The notes: generated by a model not told the origin, from the letters alone. Shown: positions 7,282-16,745, numbered from the stretch's first letter. The stretch is 63,879 bases of DNA from Halorussus litoreus (GCF_003382685.1 NZ_KZ859510.1:47699-111577); one strand, 5' to 3'. Program-made: numbers and translations.

Positions 7282-9117
7282 GTGGTACTCGCGCTCTCGC
7301 CCGACATCGTCGTCGTCTTCCTGATCGTGCTCGTGGCGCTCGTGCTGTTCGCCACCGAGCCGGTCCCCATCGACATCACGGCGCTCGGCATCATGGTCGC
7401 GCTGATGGTCCTCGAGCCGTGGACCCGCATCTCGCCCGCGGAGGGGGTCTCCGGGTTCGCGAGCACCGCGACGGTCACCGTGCTCGCGATGTTCGTCCTG
7501 AGCTACGGCGTCCAGCGTACCGGCGCGGTCCAGATCCTCGGCCGGAAGATCGCGGCGTTCACCCGGGACGACGAGACGCGCCAGCTCGGCGCGACCGTCG
7601 GCGTGGTCGGGTCGATTTCGGGTTTTATCAACAATACCGCCGCGGTCGCCATCCTGATGCCGATGGTGACAGACCTCGCCCACGAGGGCAAGACCTCGCC
7701 GTCGAAGCTCCTCCTCCCGCTCTCGTACGCCTCGATGTTCGGCGGGACGCTCACGCTCATCGGTACGTCGACCAACATCCTCGCCAGCGACCTGTCGGCC
7801 CGATTGGCCGAGCAGAACCCCGCGGCGTTCGGCGAGCTTCACGCGTTCTCGATGTTCGAGTTCACGGCGCTGGGCATCGTGGTGTCGCTCGTGGGCGCGG
7901 CGTACCTCATGACGGTCGGGCGGTGGCTGACGCCAGCCCGCATCCCGCCCCGCGAGGACCTCACCGAGGAGTTCGGGCTGGAGGAGTACCTGACCGAGGT
8001 CGTCGTCCGGGAGGACTCCCCGCTGGTCGGCCAGACCGTCAGGGAGGTGCTCGACGACACGGAGTTCGACGTCGACGTCGTCCAACTCATCCGCGGGACG
8101 AAGTCGTTCGCCGAACCGCTCGGGCCGAAGCAGATCCAGCCCGAGGACGTGTTCGCGCTCCGGACCGACCGGGACACGCTCGTCGACCTCATCGACGCCG
8201 AGGGGCTCGAACTCCTGCCGGAGGTCGAAGTGACCGAGGAGGAGTTGGGGAGCGACGACCCCGAACGGAGCCTCGTGGAGGTGGTCGTCGCGCCGCGGTC
8301 GTCGCTGGTCGGCGAGTCGCTCGCGAGCGCGAACTTCCGGGACCGCTACGACGCGACGGTGCTGGCGCTCCGACGCGGCCCGGAGTACGTCCGCAAGCGC
8401 ATGGACCACACGGACCTGCAGGTCGGCGACACCCTGCTCGTGCAGGCCACGCCCGACAGTATCTCGCGGCTGAACGTCAACCGCGACTTCATCGTGGCCC
8501 AGGAGATAGACCGCCCCGACTACCGCGAGTCGAAGATCCCCCTCGCGGTCGGCATCGTCGCGGCGGTGGTCGGACTGGCCGCACTCGAACTGCTTCCCAT
8601 CATGGTCTCGGCGCTGGCCGGCGCACTCGTGATGGTCGTGACTGGCGTGCTCAAACCCGCGGAGGTGTACGACGCCGTGGAGTGGGACGTCATCTTCCTG
8701 CTGGCGGGCGTCATCCCGCTCGGAATCGCCCTCGAACAGACCGGCGGGGCCGACCTCGTCGCCGACCTGCTGGTGCTGTCGGGCGATCTCCTGCCCCCGC
8801 TCGCGGTACTCGGGCTGTTCTACGTCGTGACCGCGCTTCTGACCAACGTGGTCAGCAACAACGCCAGCGTCGTGCTGATGATTCCGGTCGCCGCCGAGAC
8901 CGCGGCCCAACTCGGCGCGAACGCCTTCTCGTTCGTCCTCGCGGTGACGTTCGCGGCCTCCACCGCGTTCATGACGCCCGTGGGCTACCAGACGAACCTG
9001 TTCGTCTACGGTCCCGGCGGCTACAAGTTCACGGACTACTTCCGGGTCGGCGCACCCCTCCAGCTCGTCTTCGCCATCGTGACCACGCTGGGGATCGCCT
9101 TTTTCTGGGGCGTGTGA
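7282..9117 (+). CDS. SLC13-family permease with two central TrkA-C (RCK_C) domains
   Basis: This is a membrane transporter of 611 aa in the DASS/ArsB-like ion transporter superfamily. Hydrophobic helices occupy about residues 1-215 and 410-611. Between them lie two TrkA-C-like regulatory domains with the repeated pattern SPLVGQTVREVL and SSLVGESLASANF. Signature half-repeats GFINNTAAVAILMPM and NVVSNNASVVLMIPV are clear. The substrate is probably a sodium-coupled anion such as sulfate or a dicarboxylate, but this cannot be settled. Start is GTG at 7282. Confidence 0.93.
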   Translation: MVLALSPDIVVVFLIVLVALVLFATEPVPIDITALGIMVALMVLEPWTRISPAEGVSGFASTATVTVLAMFVLSYGVQRTGAVQILGRKIAAFTRDDETRQLGATVGVVGSISGFINNTAAVAILMPMVTDLAHEGKTSPSKLLLPLSYASMFGGTLTLIGTSTNILASDLSARLAEQNPAAFGELHAFSMFEFTALGIVVSLVGAAYLMTVGRWLTPARIPPREDLTEEFGLEEYLTEVVVREDSPLVGQTVREVLDDTEFDVDVVQLIRGTKSFAEPLGPKQIQPEDVFALRTDRDTLVDLIDAEGLELLPEVEVTEEELGSDDPERSLVEVVVAPRSSLVGESLASANFRDRYDATVLALRRGPEYVRKRMDHTDLQVGDTLLVQATPDSISRLNVNRDFIVAQEIDRPDYRESKIPLAVGIVAAVVGLAALELLPIMVSALAGALVMVVTGVLKPAEVYDAVEWDVIFLLAGVIPLGIALEQTGGADLVADLLVLSGDLLPPLAVLGLFYVVTALLTNVVSNNASVVLMIPVAAETAAQLGANAFSFVLAVTFAASTAFMTPVGYQTNLFVYGPGGYKFTDYFRVGAPLQLVFAIVTTLGIAFFWGV

Positions 9118-9183
9118 GGACTCGACTCCGACCCCGGCACAAACGAAACCCTTTACAGGTCTTCCCGCGCTACAGGGACATGC

Positions 9184-9256
9184 GGGACCGTGGGGTAGCT
9201 TGGTATCCTTTCGGCCTTGGGTGCCGATAACCCCGGTTCGAATCCGGGCGGTCCCA
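9184..9256 (+). tRNA. tRNA-Pro (anticodon TGG)
   Basis: This is a complete cloverleaf. The acceptor stem is GGGACCG/CGGTCCC with discriminator A. The D arm contains AGCTTGGTA, and the anticodon stem TCGGC/GCCGA encloses loop CTTGGGT with TGG at 34-36. The T arm is CCCGG-TTCGAAT-CCGGG. There is no intron and the CCA is not encoded. Confidence 0.95.
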
Positions 9257-9547
9257 CTTCCGGCGAGAAAAACCGTGAGCGCCGCGTAGCGTGCGCGAGC
9301 ATCCGCTGCGTCAGCAGAATGGGTAACTCCGTACTCGAATCCTGCAAGTCGCACGCCCGCGTAGCGACCGAAGGGAGCGAGCAGGAACGTCTTGCTCCTG
9401 GTCGAATCCGGACGATTCGTGCCAGAGTTACGTCAGGGAATTAATACGGTGGGTTATTGAGAGAACGGCCTCATTCCGAATTATGTCTAGTACAGGAGTG
9501 AGTCTGCACGTATCGGTCGCGGTCCCGCAGATGGAATGTGAGAACGC
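9257..9547. other. Intergenic region downstream of tRNA-Pro
   Basis: About 290 bp without a supported gene. Two stretches (CTCGAATCC near 9334 and GTCGAATCCGG near 9403) resemble T-arm sequences. They could be decayed tRNA-derived attachment sites, but no integrase gene or full duplication is visible. Confidence 0.35.
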
Positions 9548-11695
9548 GTGACCGACGATCCGACCTGCGACGACTCGACCTTCGACGTCGACCGCCGGAC
9601 CGTCCTCGGCGCGCTCGCCGCGGCCGGTGGAGCGAGTCTGGCTGGCTGTTCGGCACTCGAACGCAGCAGTGACAGTCCGACGACCCCGGTGGACGAGGAC
9701 ACCGCCCGAGCGCTGGCGACGCGGTTCGCCCCGACGCTGTACTTCGACGAAAACGAGCCGTGGTTCCCGACCGACCCCCGGCCCTACACCAGCGAGCGGG
9801 ACGGCGAGACAATCGTCACCGGATTCGACGCCTTCGACGGCTACCACGAGCGGTTCGAAGACGGGAGTCCACCGAACCCGACCGCGTTCTACCACGCCGT
9901 CGAGTACGAGGAGTCGCCTCTCGCCGTGGTCCAGTTCTGGTTCTACTCGGTGTTCGACCAGTTCACGACTAACTTCCACTGGCACGACTGGGAAGTGCTG
10001 CACGTCTTCGTCGACACGGAGACCGACGAACCCCAACTGTACGTCGCCAGTTCCCACTCCCGGAAGGTTCCCAACAACGAGTTTCTGGACCCCGGCCCAG
10101 AGCGCGTCCCGCGCATCCTCACGGAACTCGGCTCCCATTCGAGCACGCTCTCGGTCAACGACGTCGCCGACCGCTTCCAGCGGATCGGCGTCGAGGACCT
10201 GCTGGCGGACATCACGAACACCGCAATCGACGGCATCGAGGACCTCGCCGACGCCGAGATCCCGCTCGCGTACGGCCTGCCGCGCGACGAGGGGTCGCGG
10301 CTCCCCTACGTCGTCCCGGAGTTCGAGGGCGAGCCGATATACGACCACGACCGCCTGCCGTCGGTCACCCGCGAGTCGCTGGTCCCCGCAGGTCTGACCG
10401 TTCGGTCCTTCGACGCGCTGTCGTCTGCGCCGACCGACCTCCCGACACGCGAGACGGGGCTCGTCTTCCGGCACAGCGAGCGCGACACCGACGCCGACGC
10501 CGACGTGGATTACGACCTCCTCCCGAGTAGCGAAATAGAAGGGATCGCCGATTTCACGGGACCACAGTTGAGCTTCGAGTTCGCCGTCCCGGACGCCGTC
10601 GAAGACGCCATGTCGGGCCACATCACGACGACGGGAGCGCCGTGGGGCCAGCCTCGCTTCGAGAACCCGGCGGCGGACATCTCCGTCCCGAACCACCGCA
10701 CGGCGCTGGCCGACCGCTACGACGCCATCGGCGAGGCGGCCCCGATAAACACCGTGGTCTCCCGCGTTACGGAGGCGGTCACGGCCGACGACGCGCCGGA
10801 GGACGAGGGGTTGACCACGACCGAGGCGTCCGTCGAGTCGGTCGCGCTGCTGGAGAGCGACCCGGAGGCGGTCCCGACGTTCACGGGTATCGCGGTCGTG
10901 CAGGACGTCCCCGCCGGCGACCATCGATTGACGGTCAACGGCGCTGGTCGAGCGCCACACAGCGAACGCGTGTCGGTGTCGGACGACGAGGCGACCACGG
11001 CCGCCGGTATCGGCGGCGAGATCCCGCTCGTCGCGCGCGACCGTGCGACGAAGTTGGAGGTAGGCGGTGAGGACGCCGAGACGGACCTCGCGGCGGTGGC
11101 TCTCGAAGACGACTTCGCCGGTCGCCTCTACGAATCACCGGTGGACGGGCGCGATACCGTCTACGTCCACGCTGGCGGAGCCTACACCACCGAGGTCCGG
11201 GACGGCGACGACGCCGTCGGAGCCTACCGAGTGAACCCCGACCCCGAGAGCGAGTCGGCGGTCCGCATCGAGCGCCCCGAGACCGGCAAAGCGTCGCTCT
11301 CGACGTTCGTGGTCGACGTCGCCGAGGAGACGCGAGCGGAGGTCGCGGCGCTCGCCGACGAGGAGGACGGTGATGGGGCGGGCGGTGACGAGGAGGGGAA
11401 CAACGACGATACCGGCCAGCAAGGCGGCGGCTCGTCGAACGCCCTCAGAGGGCTCGAACGCGCCCTCCAGGCCATCGTCGAGGCCGCACGGCGGGCCGCC
11501 GAGCGAGCGCGCGAGAACGACCGAGCCAACGCCGACAAGCAACTCGAAACGGTCGCCGAGCGCCTCCAGCGGATGGAGCGTCGGATCGACGACGCGAGCG
11601 ACGATTTGCCGGAGTCGTTCTCGAACGCGGCGCGGAACAGAATGAAGCAGGCTGACCGGCGCGCCGACCAAGCCCGAAACGCCGAGAAACTCTGA
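9548..11695 (+). CDS. Tat lipoprotein with Vps62-like domain and C-terminal coiled coil
   Basis: Predicted surface lipoprotein of 715 aa. The N-terminus has a twin-arginine stretch (DRRTVLGALAAAG) and lipobox LAGC. Residues of about 50-290 resemble the Vps62/DUF946 fold: FAPTLYFDENEPWFPTD, VVQFWFYSVFDQF, then NFHWHDWEVLHVF. The HxHDWE string also recalls the GHRHDWE motif of NPP1/NLP proteins, though overall similarity is not obvious. A beta-rich middle leads to an acidic Gly-rich linker (about 595-625) and an Arg/Glu/Ala coiled coil to the C-terminus. Start is GTG. It stands alone between tRNA-Pro and the pst operon. Function unknown. Confidence 0.8.
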   Translation: MTDDPTCDDSTFDVDRRTVLGALAAAGGASLAGCSALERSSDSPTTPVDEDTARALATRFAPTLYFDENEPWFPTDPRPYTSERDGETIVTGFDAFDGYHERFEDGSPPNPTAFYHAVEYEESPLAVVQFWFYSVFDQFTTNFHWHDWEVLHVFVDTETDEPQLYVASSHSRKVPNNEFLDPGPERVPRILTELGSHSSTLSVNDVADRFQRIGVEDLLADITNTAIDGIEDLADAEIPLAYGLPRDEGSRLPYVVPEFEGEPIYDHDRLPSVTRESLVPAGLTVRSFDALSSAPTDLPTRETGLVFRHSERDTDADADVDYDLLPSSEIEGIADFTGPQLSFEFAVPDAVEDAMSGHITTTGAPWGQPRFENPAADISVPNHRTALADRYDAIGEAAPINTVVSRVTEAVTADDAPEDEGLTTTEASVESVALLESDPEAVPTFTGIAVVQDVPAGDHRLTVNGAGRAPHSERVSVSDDEATTAAGIGGEIPLVARDRATKLEVGGEDAETDLAAVALEDDFAGRLYESPVDGRDTVYVHAGGAYTTEVRDGDDAVGAYRVNPDPESESAVRIERPETGKASLSTFVVDVAEETRAEVAALADEEDGDGAGGDEEGNNDDTGQQGGGSSNALRGLERALQAIVEAARRAAERARENDRANADKQLETVAERLQRMERRIDDASDDLPESFSNAARNRMKQADRRADQARNAEKL

Positions 11696-12058
11696 CTCGG
11701 CGACCGACGCCGTCTCTCGGTGGGGCGTGACTATCGTGATGTGAATTCGTTCCGGCCATCACGTAGTTCTTGCCCGAGCTGTGGTGTGATTCTTCGCGTA
11801 GTGTCTGCGAAAACATCTATCGAATAGCTTATGCCTATCAGGCGACGACTCCGAGATGGCGGCAGGTCCCCCATAGTGTCAGCGACCATGACCGGTACAC
11901 CTCCCCTGTGCCCTGTCGCCTCGGTTCCCTCTCCCCCTTTCTTCCCACTGCATTGCCGACCGTAGCGTACGGGCTACGGTGACGGCCCGCCGACTGACTA
12001 CTTCAGTCTGCAGCGACGGGTTTCGGGACGTAGCGCCGGATACGCTCGACGAGGTCGA
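11696..12058. other. Intergenic region between convergent genes
   Basis: About 360 bp between the lipoprotein (plus strand) and pstB (minus strand). I see no credible reading frame. No phoU gene follows pstB here. Confidence 0.5.
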
Positions 12059-12844
12059 CTACGGAGTGTCGACGATTGTCTCACCGGCGACGAACCGTTC
12101 GGTGCGCTCGTCGTCGGGGTCCTCGAAGAACGTCTCCACGCCGGTCTTCTCGACGAGTTCGCCCAGATAGAGGAAGGCCACGGTGTCGGCGATACGCTGA
12201 GACTGCTCCATACTGTGGGTCACCATCACGATGCTGTACTCCGATTTGAGCGTTTCGAGGGTGTCTTCGACCTCCTTCGCGGAGACCGGATCGAGCGCCG
12301 AGGTGACCTCGTCACAGAGTAACACGTCCGGGTCGACAGCGAGCGAGCGGGCCAAGCAGAGCCGCTGTATCTGCCCGGCCGAGAGGCCCGCACCGGGTGC
12401 GTCGAGGCGACCGTTGACCTCGTCCCAGAGGTTCGCCTTCCGAAGGCTCGTCTCCACGACGTCATCTAACTCCGCGTTCGAGTAGTCGTCGTGGAGTTTC
12501 GCCCCGTAGGCCACGTTGTCGTATATCGACATCGGCAGCGGCGTGGGCGTCTGGGGGACGTAGCCAACTTTCCGCCGGATTTCGGGGACTGGCCGATCCG
12601 TGTCGTAGAGGGGCTCGCCCTCGACGTACACGTCGCCCGCTACCTCGGCGCTCGGCTCGATGTCGTGGAGGCGGTTGAGCGACTTTAGAAGCGTGGTCTT
12701 CCCACAGCCCGATGGACCGATGATGGTCGTCAGTTCGTTCTCCGCGAACCCGACGGAGACGCCCTTCAGCGCCTCGACGGATTGGTCGGCGGTGTACGTT
12801 ACGCGCAGGTCGTCGGTTTCGATAGCGGTGTCTGTCTCGGTCAT
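12059..12844 (-). CDS. pstB: Phosphate ABC transporter ATP-binding protein PstB
   Basis: This ATPase subunit of the high-affinity phosphate importer has 261 aa. Walker A is GPSGCGKTT, the ABC signature region reads LSAGQIQRLCLARSL, and Walker B with catalytic Glu is VLLCDEVTSAL. The switch His is in MVTHSMEQ. The start (MTETDTAIETDDLRV) overlaps the pstA stop by 4 nt (ATGA), so translation is probably coupled. The signature has Ala where LSGGQ has its first Gly, a variant seen in related ABC proteins. Confidence 0.95.
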   Translation of the reverse strand: MTETDTAIETDDLRVTYTADQSVEALKGVSVGFAENELTTIIGPSGCGKTTLLKSLNRLHDIEPSAEVAGDVYVEGEPLYDTDRPVPEIRRKVGYVPQTPTPLPMSIYDNVAYGAKLHDDYSNAELDDVVETSLRKANLWDEVNGRLDAPGAGLSAGQIQRLCLARSLAVDPDVLLCDEVTSALDPVSAKEVEDTLETLKSEYSIVMVTHSMEQSQRIADTVAFLYLGELVEKTGVETFFEDPDDERTERFVAGETIVDTP

Positions 12845-13701
12845 TCGCTTTGGCCTCCTGGTGTGTACCGGGCGAAGCGCCCGGCGAGCAGTTTCGACGC
12901 ACCGATGAGCGCCAACACGGTCACGATGAGTACGAACGAGGCCGCGTAGGCGTGCGAGCGGACCTCGGCGTTGAACGAGGTCGCCTGCTGGAAGATGAGG
13001 ATCGGCAGCGTCGTTGCGGGTTCGAGCAGGCCGCCGGGCATGGCGGTGCTCCCGCCGGCGGTGAACAGGACCGTCGCGGCGTCGCCGATACCACGGGCGA
13101 AGCCCATGATGACGCCGGCGACGACGCCGGGAAGCGCCGCGCGGGTCGCGACGCGGATCGTCTCGAAGCGGGTCGCCCCGAGTCCGTAGGTGGTCTCTTT
13201 CAACTCGGTCGAGACCGAGCGCAACGCTTCGTCGGTGTAGCGAGTGATGATCGGGTACTGGAAGACGGTAATCGAGAGGATACCGGCGAGCAGACTTGCC
13301 CGAGTGCCGGCCCCGATCATGATCGTCAACACGAACACGCCGTAGACGATGGGCGGGGTCCCCCAGAGGACGTTCAAGAAGAGATTGGCGTACTCCGCGA
13401 AGCGTTCGCTGGAGTAGTCCGACTGGAGGTATGTCGCGGTCGAAATCGCGAGCACTGTCGAGATGACCGTCGCGGGCCCGACGACGAGCAGGCTCCCCAG
13501 TACCGCGTGGAGGAACCCACCTGCCCCGTCGAGCATGTACGTCGAACCGGGCGGCGTGACGACGATTGCGGGGTTCGCCAGCAGCGCGCGACCGCCGCGG
13601 ACGAGCGTCACGCCGACGACCAGGACCAGCACGGCAAGCACGATAGCCGTCGCGGCACGCACGAGTCCGTCGGCGATTCGTTGTTCGGTGTATCGATCCA
13701 T
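12841..13701 (-). CDS. pstA: Phosphate ABC transporter permease PstA
   Basis: This integral membrane subunit (286 aa) has about six helices. A binding-protein-dependent permease EAA-like loop is seen at ELKETTYGLGATRFETIRV. It begins directly after the pstC stop (no spacer) and overlaps pstB. With PstC it forms the phosphate channel driven by PstB. The start MDRYTEQRIADGL is the first Met after the pstC stop. Confidence 0.93.
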   Translation of the reverse strand: MDRYTEQRIADGLVRAATAIVLAVLVLVVGVTLVRGGRALLANPAIVVTPPGSTYMLDGAGGFLHAVLGSLLVVGPATVISTVLAISTATYLQSDYSSERFAEYANLFLNVLWGTPPIVYGVFVLTIMIGAGTRASLLAGILSITVFQYPIITRYTDEALRSVSTELKETTYGLGATRFETIRVATRAALPGVVAGVIMGFARGIGDAATVLFTAGGSTAMPGGLLEPATTLPILIFQQATSFNAEVRSHAYAASFVLIVTVLALIGASKLLAGRFARYTPGGQSE

Positions 13702-14616
13702 CTAGTACTGCCACCTCCGTTCGAGTCGCCGCCGCAACAGCATCGCGGCGAAGTTGAAGAGCCAGACGACGACGAGCAACAGCAGGCCCACGAAGATGAG
13801 CGCCGACTGGGTCAGCGGCAGCGACATCAGTTCGCCGAAGTCGTTGACGATGATCGTCGTGAGCGTCTGTCCGGGCGAGAAGACGGTCTCCGGGACGAGG
13901 GTCTGGCTCCCGATGAGCATCGCCGGGACGATGGTCGCACCGAAGACACGGCCGAAGCCGAGCAGGAGCGCCGAGAGGATACCCGGTCCCGCCGCCCGCA
14001 GGAGGACGTGTTTCGTCACTTCCCACTCCGTCGCCCCCACCGAGAGCGTCGCCTCGCGGAGTTCGAGCGGGAGCGCTTCGAGGGACTCGACGGTCAGCGA
14101 GACGATAAAGGGCGTCACGATGATGCTCATCACCAGACTAGCGGTGAGGATACCCTGTCCGGCGCTATCCACGCCGAACACCGGCGCGAGGTAATCCCCG
14201 ACGAACGGAACCACGACGATGAGTCCGACCAACCCGAAGACGACGCCCGGAATCGCCGCCAGCGCGTCGACGAACGAGGAGATGACCGTCTTCCACGGAT
14301 CGGTGGCGTACTCTGCGAGGTAGATGGCGGTGAGAATCGCTATCGGCGCACCGATGGCCATGGAGATGCCCGAGACGGCGAGCGTCCCGACGATAGCGGG
14401 CATGAATCCGAAGCTGTTCCGTGCCGGGTCCCACGTCGCGGACGTGAGCAACTCGACGAGGGAGTACTCCGTGAGGACGGGGAGGGACTTCCAGACGAGC
14501 GTCGCTCCGATGACCCCGAAAACGAGGAGGGCGAAGTAGCCCGCGGCGCGAAACCAGACGCTGCTCGCCCCTTCCACGGCCAACCGACGGCGCAGTCTGG
14601 TGCTCTCGTTGCTCAT
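13702..14616 (-). CDS. pstC: Phosphate ABC transporter permease PstC
   Basis: This integral membrane subunit (304 aa) starts MSNESTRLRRRLAVEG, 8 nt after the pstS stop. Hydrophobic helices begin at AAGYFALLVFGVIG. The cytoplasmic coupling loop reads LPLELREATLSVGATEWEV. It pairs with PstA. The order S-C-A-B is the usual pst order. Confidence 0.93.
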   Translation of the reverse strand: MSNESTRLRRRLAVEGASSVWFRAAGYFALLVFGVIGATLVWKSLPVLTEYSLVELLTSATWDPARNSFGFMPAIVGTLAVSGISMAIGAPIAILTAIYLAEYATDPWKTVISSFVDALAAIPGVVFGLVGLIVVVPFVGDYLAPVFGVDSAGQGILTASLVMSIIVTPFIVSLTVESLEALPLELREATLSVGATEWEVTKHVLLRAAGPGILSALLLGFGRVFGATIVPAMLIGSQTLVPETVFSPGQTLTTIIVNDFGELMSLPLTQSALIFVGLLLLVVVWLFNFAAMLLRRRLERRWQY

Positions 14617-14624
14617 CTGGCCCT

Positions 14625-15602
14625 TCAGGCCCCGTCTTCGAGTTTTTGGTTGGCTTCCTCGAGGCGGCTCTGGTCCAGCGGCACGTAGCCGTTGTCCCGG
14701 ACCATCGACTGGCCGTCGGTGAGGACCCACTCGACGAACGGTTTCGCGGTCGAGCCGAAGCCGTTCTTCGAGGCGAGGAACATCTCGCGGGCGGGCGGTG
14801 CCGGATACGTGCCGTCCTCGACCGCGGACAGGAACTCGTCGCGGGAGCTGTAGAAGGACTCGTTCTCGTCGAGGGCGTCGTTGTCGTTCAGGTCGAGTGG
14901 GACCGGTCGGACGTTCCCCGAGAGTTCGCCAGTCTCGAAGTCCCAGATGTAGTTGACGTTGTTGAACGCGATAGCCGTGGGTTCCTTGCCGATTGCTTGC
15001 GCGACCTGTTGGTCGCCGTCGAAGTTTCCGTCGGTCTGGTCGGCGAGTTCGCTTTGGGTGTAGTCCCCGACGAACGTCGCCCATTTCTTGTACGCCGCAG
15101 AGGCGTCTGAGCGTCCGTAAACCGTTATCTCCGCGTCGGACTCGGCGTCGACGACCTCGCCCCACGTCGTGACTTCGCGGGTGAAGATGGCTTCCAGGTC
15201 GGCCCGGGAGAGGCCCTGCTCCTGAATCGCGTCGAGAACGGGATTCTCCGGGTTGACGGTACCGACGACGGTGTCGCGAAGCATCGGGACCGCGAAGAGG
15301 CCTTGGTCACGCTCCTCTGGGGTTGGTGCGCGGCCCATCATCGCGACGTCGACCTGGTCGTTCAACACGTCGGAGACGCCGACGCCGGTGCCGCCGCCGG
15401 AGATATCGATAGAGACGTCGTTGTTCTGCCGGTACTCCTCCGCCCACACCTGCACCATGGGCAGTGGGCCGACGCCACCGGAGATGCGGATCGAGTTCTG
15501 GCTGTCACCGCTACGGAGGACGCCGGAACAGCCGGCGAGTGACGCAACTGAACCGACACCGAGAAGCTGCAACGCCTCCCGGCGAGTGGGTGTGTCGTTC
15601 AC
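14625..15602 (-). CDS. pstS: Phosphate-binding lipoprotein PstS
   Basis: This is the substrate-binding protein of the Pst system (325 aa). The N-terminus MNDTPTRREALQLLG carries a Tat-type twin Arg, followed by lipobox LAGC, so it is exported folded and membrane-anchored. Family segments include ISGGGTGVGVSDVLNDQVD and VYGRSDASAAYKKWA, the anion-binding loops. Start is GTG at 15602, supported by a TATA element about 28 nt upstream. It is the first gene of pstSCAB and is probably induced by phosphate starvation, as in other haloarchaea. Confidence 0.94.
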   Translation of the reverse strand: MNDTPTRREALQLLGVGSVASLAGCSGVLRSGDSQNSIRISGGVGPLPMVQVWAEEYRQNNDVSIDISGGGTGVGVSDVLNDQVDVAMMGRAPTPEERDQGLFAVPMLRDTVVGTVNPENPVLDAIQEQGLSRADLEAIFTREVTTWGEVVDAESDAEITVYGRSDASAAYKKWATFVGDYTQSELADQTDGNFDGDQQVAQAIGKEPTAIAFNNVNYIWDFETGELSGNVRPVPLDLNDNDALDENESFYSSRDEFLSAVEDGTYPAPPAREMFLASKNGFGSTAKPFVEWVLTDGQSMVRDNGYVPLDQSRLEEANQKLEDGA

Positions 15603-15625
15603 TTCCAGATGGAAGGAGGGACGGA

Positions 15626-15634
15626 CCTAAAACC
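15626..15634 (-). promoter_or_regulatory. TATA box for the pst operon
   Basis: On the minus strand GGTTTTAGG is centred about 28 nt upstream of the pstS GTG, consistent with a leaderless transcript. Confidence 0.55.
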
Positions 15635-15854
15635 CGAATCATGCCGTCAAAATTTTGCGGTGGTTGCCGGTGGAAACACTTATTGCCACTACATCGACTG
15701 TGGGACCGTGAAAAACGCAAGCGGTCGGGGTTCAACCGGCGGAGTGTTCCGGAACTGCCGGCTCGAAACAGAACATATTGCCGGTACGTAAGAGAAGTAT
15801 ACTTTTCATTATGGGAATCTGGTTCCACGTTGAGAACGGACGCCAACGAACTAC

Positions 15855-16055
15855 CTACTGGGAGTTAACGCGGACTGACCGCTCGATTTCCGCGTTGACG
15901 AGTAACTCGTCGATGCCGAGAATCGCGGCGGTCTCCGGCGCGATGAGACTGCCTTGCACTTCGGCGGTGGCCTGATCGACGGCCTTGCTCGTAGTTTCCC
16001 GCCGGTGTTTGGGGATTCTCCGACCACCGCTCGCGCGAACTACACTTACCTGCAA
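15855..16055 (-). CDS. Unrecognised small reading frame, possible gene remnant
   Basis: A 66-codon frame whose C-terminal half (SLIAPETAAILGIDELLVN and on) looks protein-like, with acidic/hydrophobic alternation, while its N-terminal 20 residues are Arg-rich and look non-coding. I do not recognise the family. It may be the tail of a degraded gene between pstS and the regulator. The rest of 15603-16096 holds the pst promoter and nothing else I can identify. Confidence 0.3.
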   Translation of the reverse strand: MQVSVVRASGGRRIPKHRRETTSKAVDQATAEVQGSLIAPETAAILGIDELLVNAEIERSVRVNSQ

Positions 16056-16096
16056 CTCACCTAACGAACTTGGTTCTCCACGGCGAACCCCTGTCC

Positions 16097-16618
16097 ATGG
16101 GAACTACTGACGCGGGGCGTGACGTGTACGAGTGTCAGCACTGTGGGAAGGTCACGGTCGACGACTCGGCATCCGATTCTCACGAGGAGAGCCGACCACA
16201 CCCGGAGGCGCCGCCGGCCAAGAGCCCGGAGTTGGCCGTCGTGCTTCGGGACGTGTTCGGCATCTCCGAGACGGGGATAACCATCTGCGTCCATCTCATG
16301 GAGGACGGCGAATCCACCGCTGGAGAGATCGCGGAGCACCTCGACGTGGACCGAAGCACCGTCAGCAGACAACTCAACCACCTGACCGACATTGGCCTGC
16401 TGGAGAAACGCCGGCGGCTTCTCACGGACGGCGGGCACGTCCACGTGTACTCGCCGGTCGACGTCGAAGAAGTACGCCAGCAACTGACTGCTGGTCTCTA
16501 CGCGTGGCTGGACGAGGCGCTCGAACTCGTCGAGAACGTCAACCGCGAAAAGGTGGCGGCACTGGCGCGAGCCGACCGGAGCGATCGCAACTCCGCCGGC
16601 ATCTACTGGGACGAGTAG
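16097..16618 (+). CDS. Winged-helix transcriptional regulator with N-terminal CxxC
   Basis: This 173-aa protein starts MGTTDAGRDVYECQHCG, with one CxxC pair near the N-terminus. Residues of about 65-135 form a MarR/TrmB-like winged helix: STAGEIAEHLDVDRSTVSRQ is the helix-turn-helix, followed by an Arg-rich wing (EKRRRLLTDGGH). A C-terminal helix may dimerise. The ATG at 16097 is chosen; in-frame codons upstream use a TTG. It precedes the DUF3179 locus and may regulate it. The single CxxC could be a redox or metal sensor; this is inference. Confidence 0.85.
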   Translation: MGTTDAGRDVYECQHCGKVTVDDSASDSHEESRPHPEAPPAKSPELAVVLRDVFGISETGITICVHLMEDGESTAGEIAEHLDVDRSTVSRQLNHLTDIGLLEKRRRLLTDGGHVHVYSPVDVEEVRQQLTAGLYAWLDEALELVENVNREKVAALARADRSDRNSAGIYWDE

Positions 16619-16649
16619 TACTGTCAGCTCTGCGTTCGAAATTCCGCCG

Positions 16650-16745
16650 ATGAACGTCCGCGAGGTCCTCCCGAAAGACGCCATCCCGAGCATCGACGAC
16701 CCCGTCTTCGACGCGGCGTGTTTCGGCGCGCGCCCGGCGAGCTGA
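16650..16745 (+). pseudogene. Truncated DUF3179 gene copy
   Basis: The frame starts MNVREVLPKDAIPSIDDPVF and stops after 31 codons. The segment KDAIPSIDDPVF matches KDGIPSIDEPTF of the intact DUF3179 gene 300 bp downstream. A second frame around 16739 continues as ELIVGERTR, similar to the family's next conserved strand, so the copy seems both frameshifted and truncated. Confidence 0.65.

Noticed and set aside
9257-9430. Integrated element at tRNA-Pro
   Set aside because: No integrase gene, no complete duplicate of the tRNA 3' end and no phage or plasmid genes downstream.
11696-12058. phoU gene after pstB
   Set aside because: No frame in this interval resembles PhoU; the pst operon appears to lack it here.
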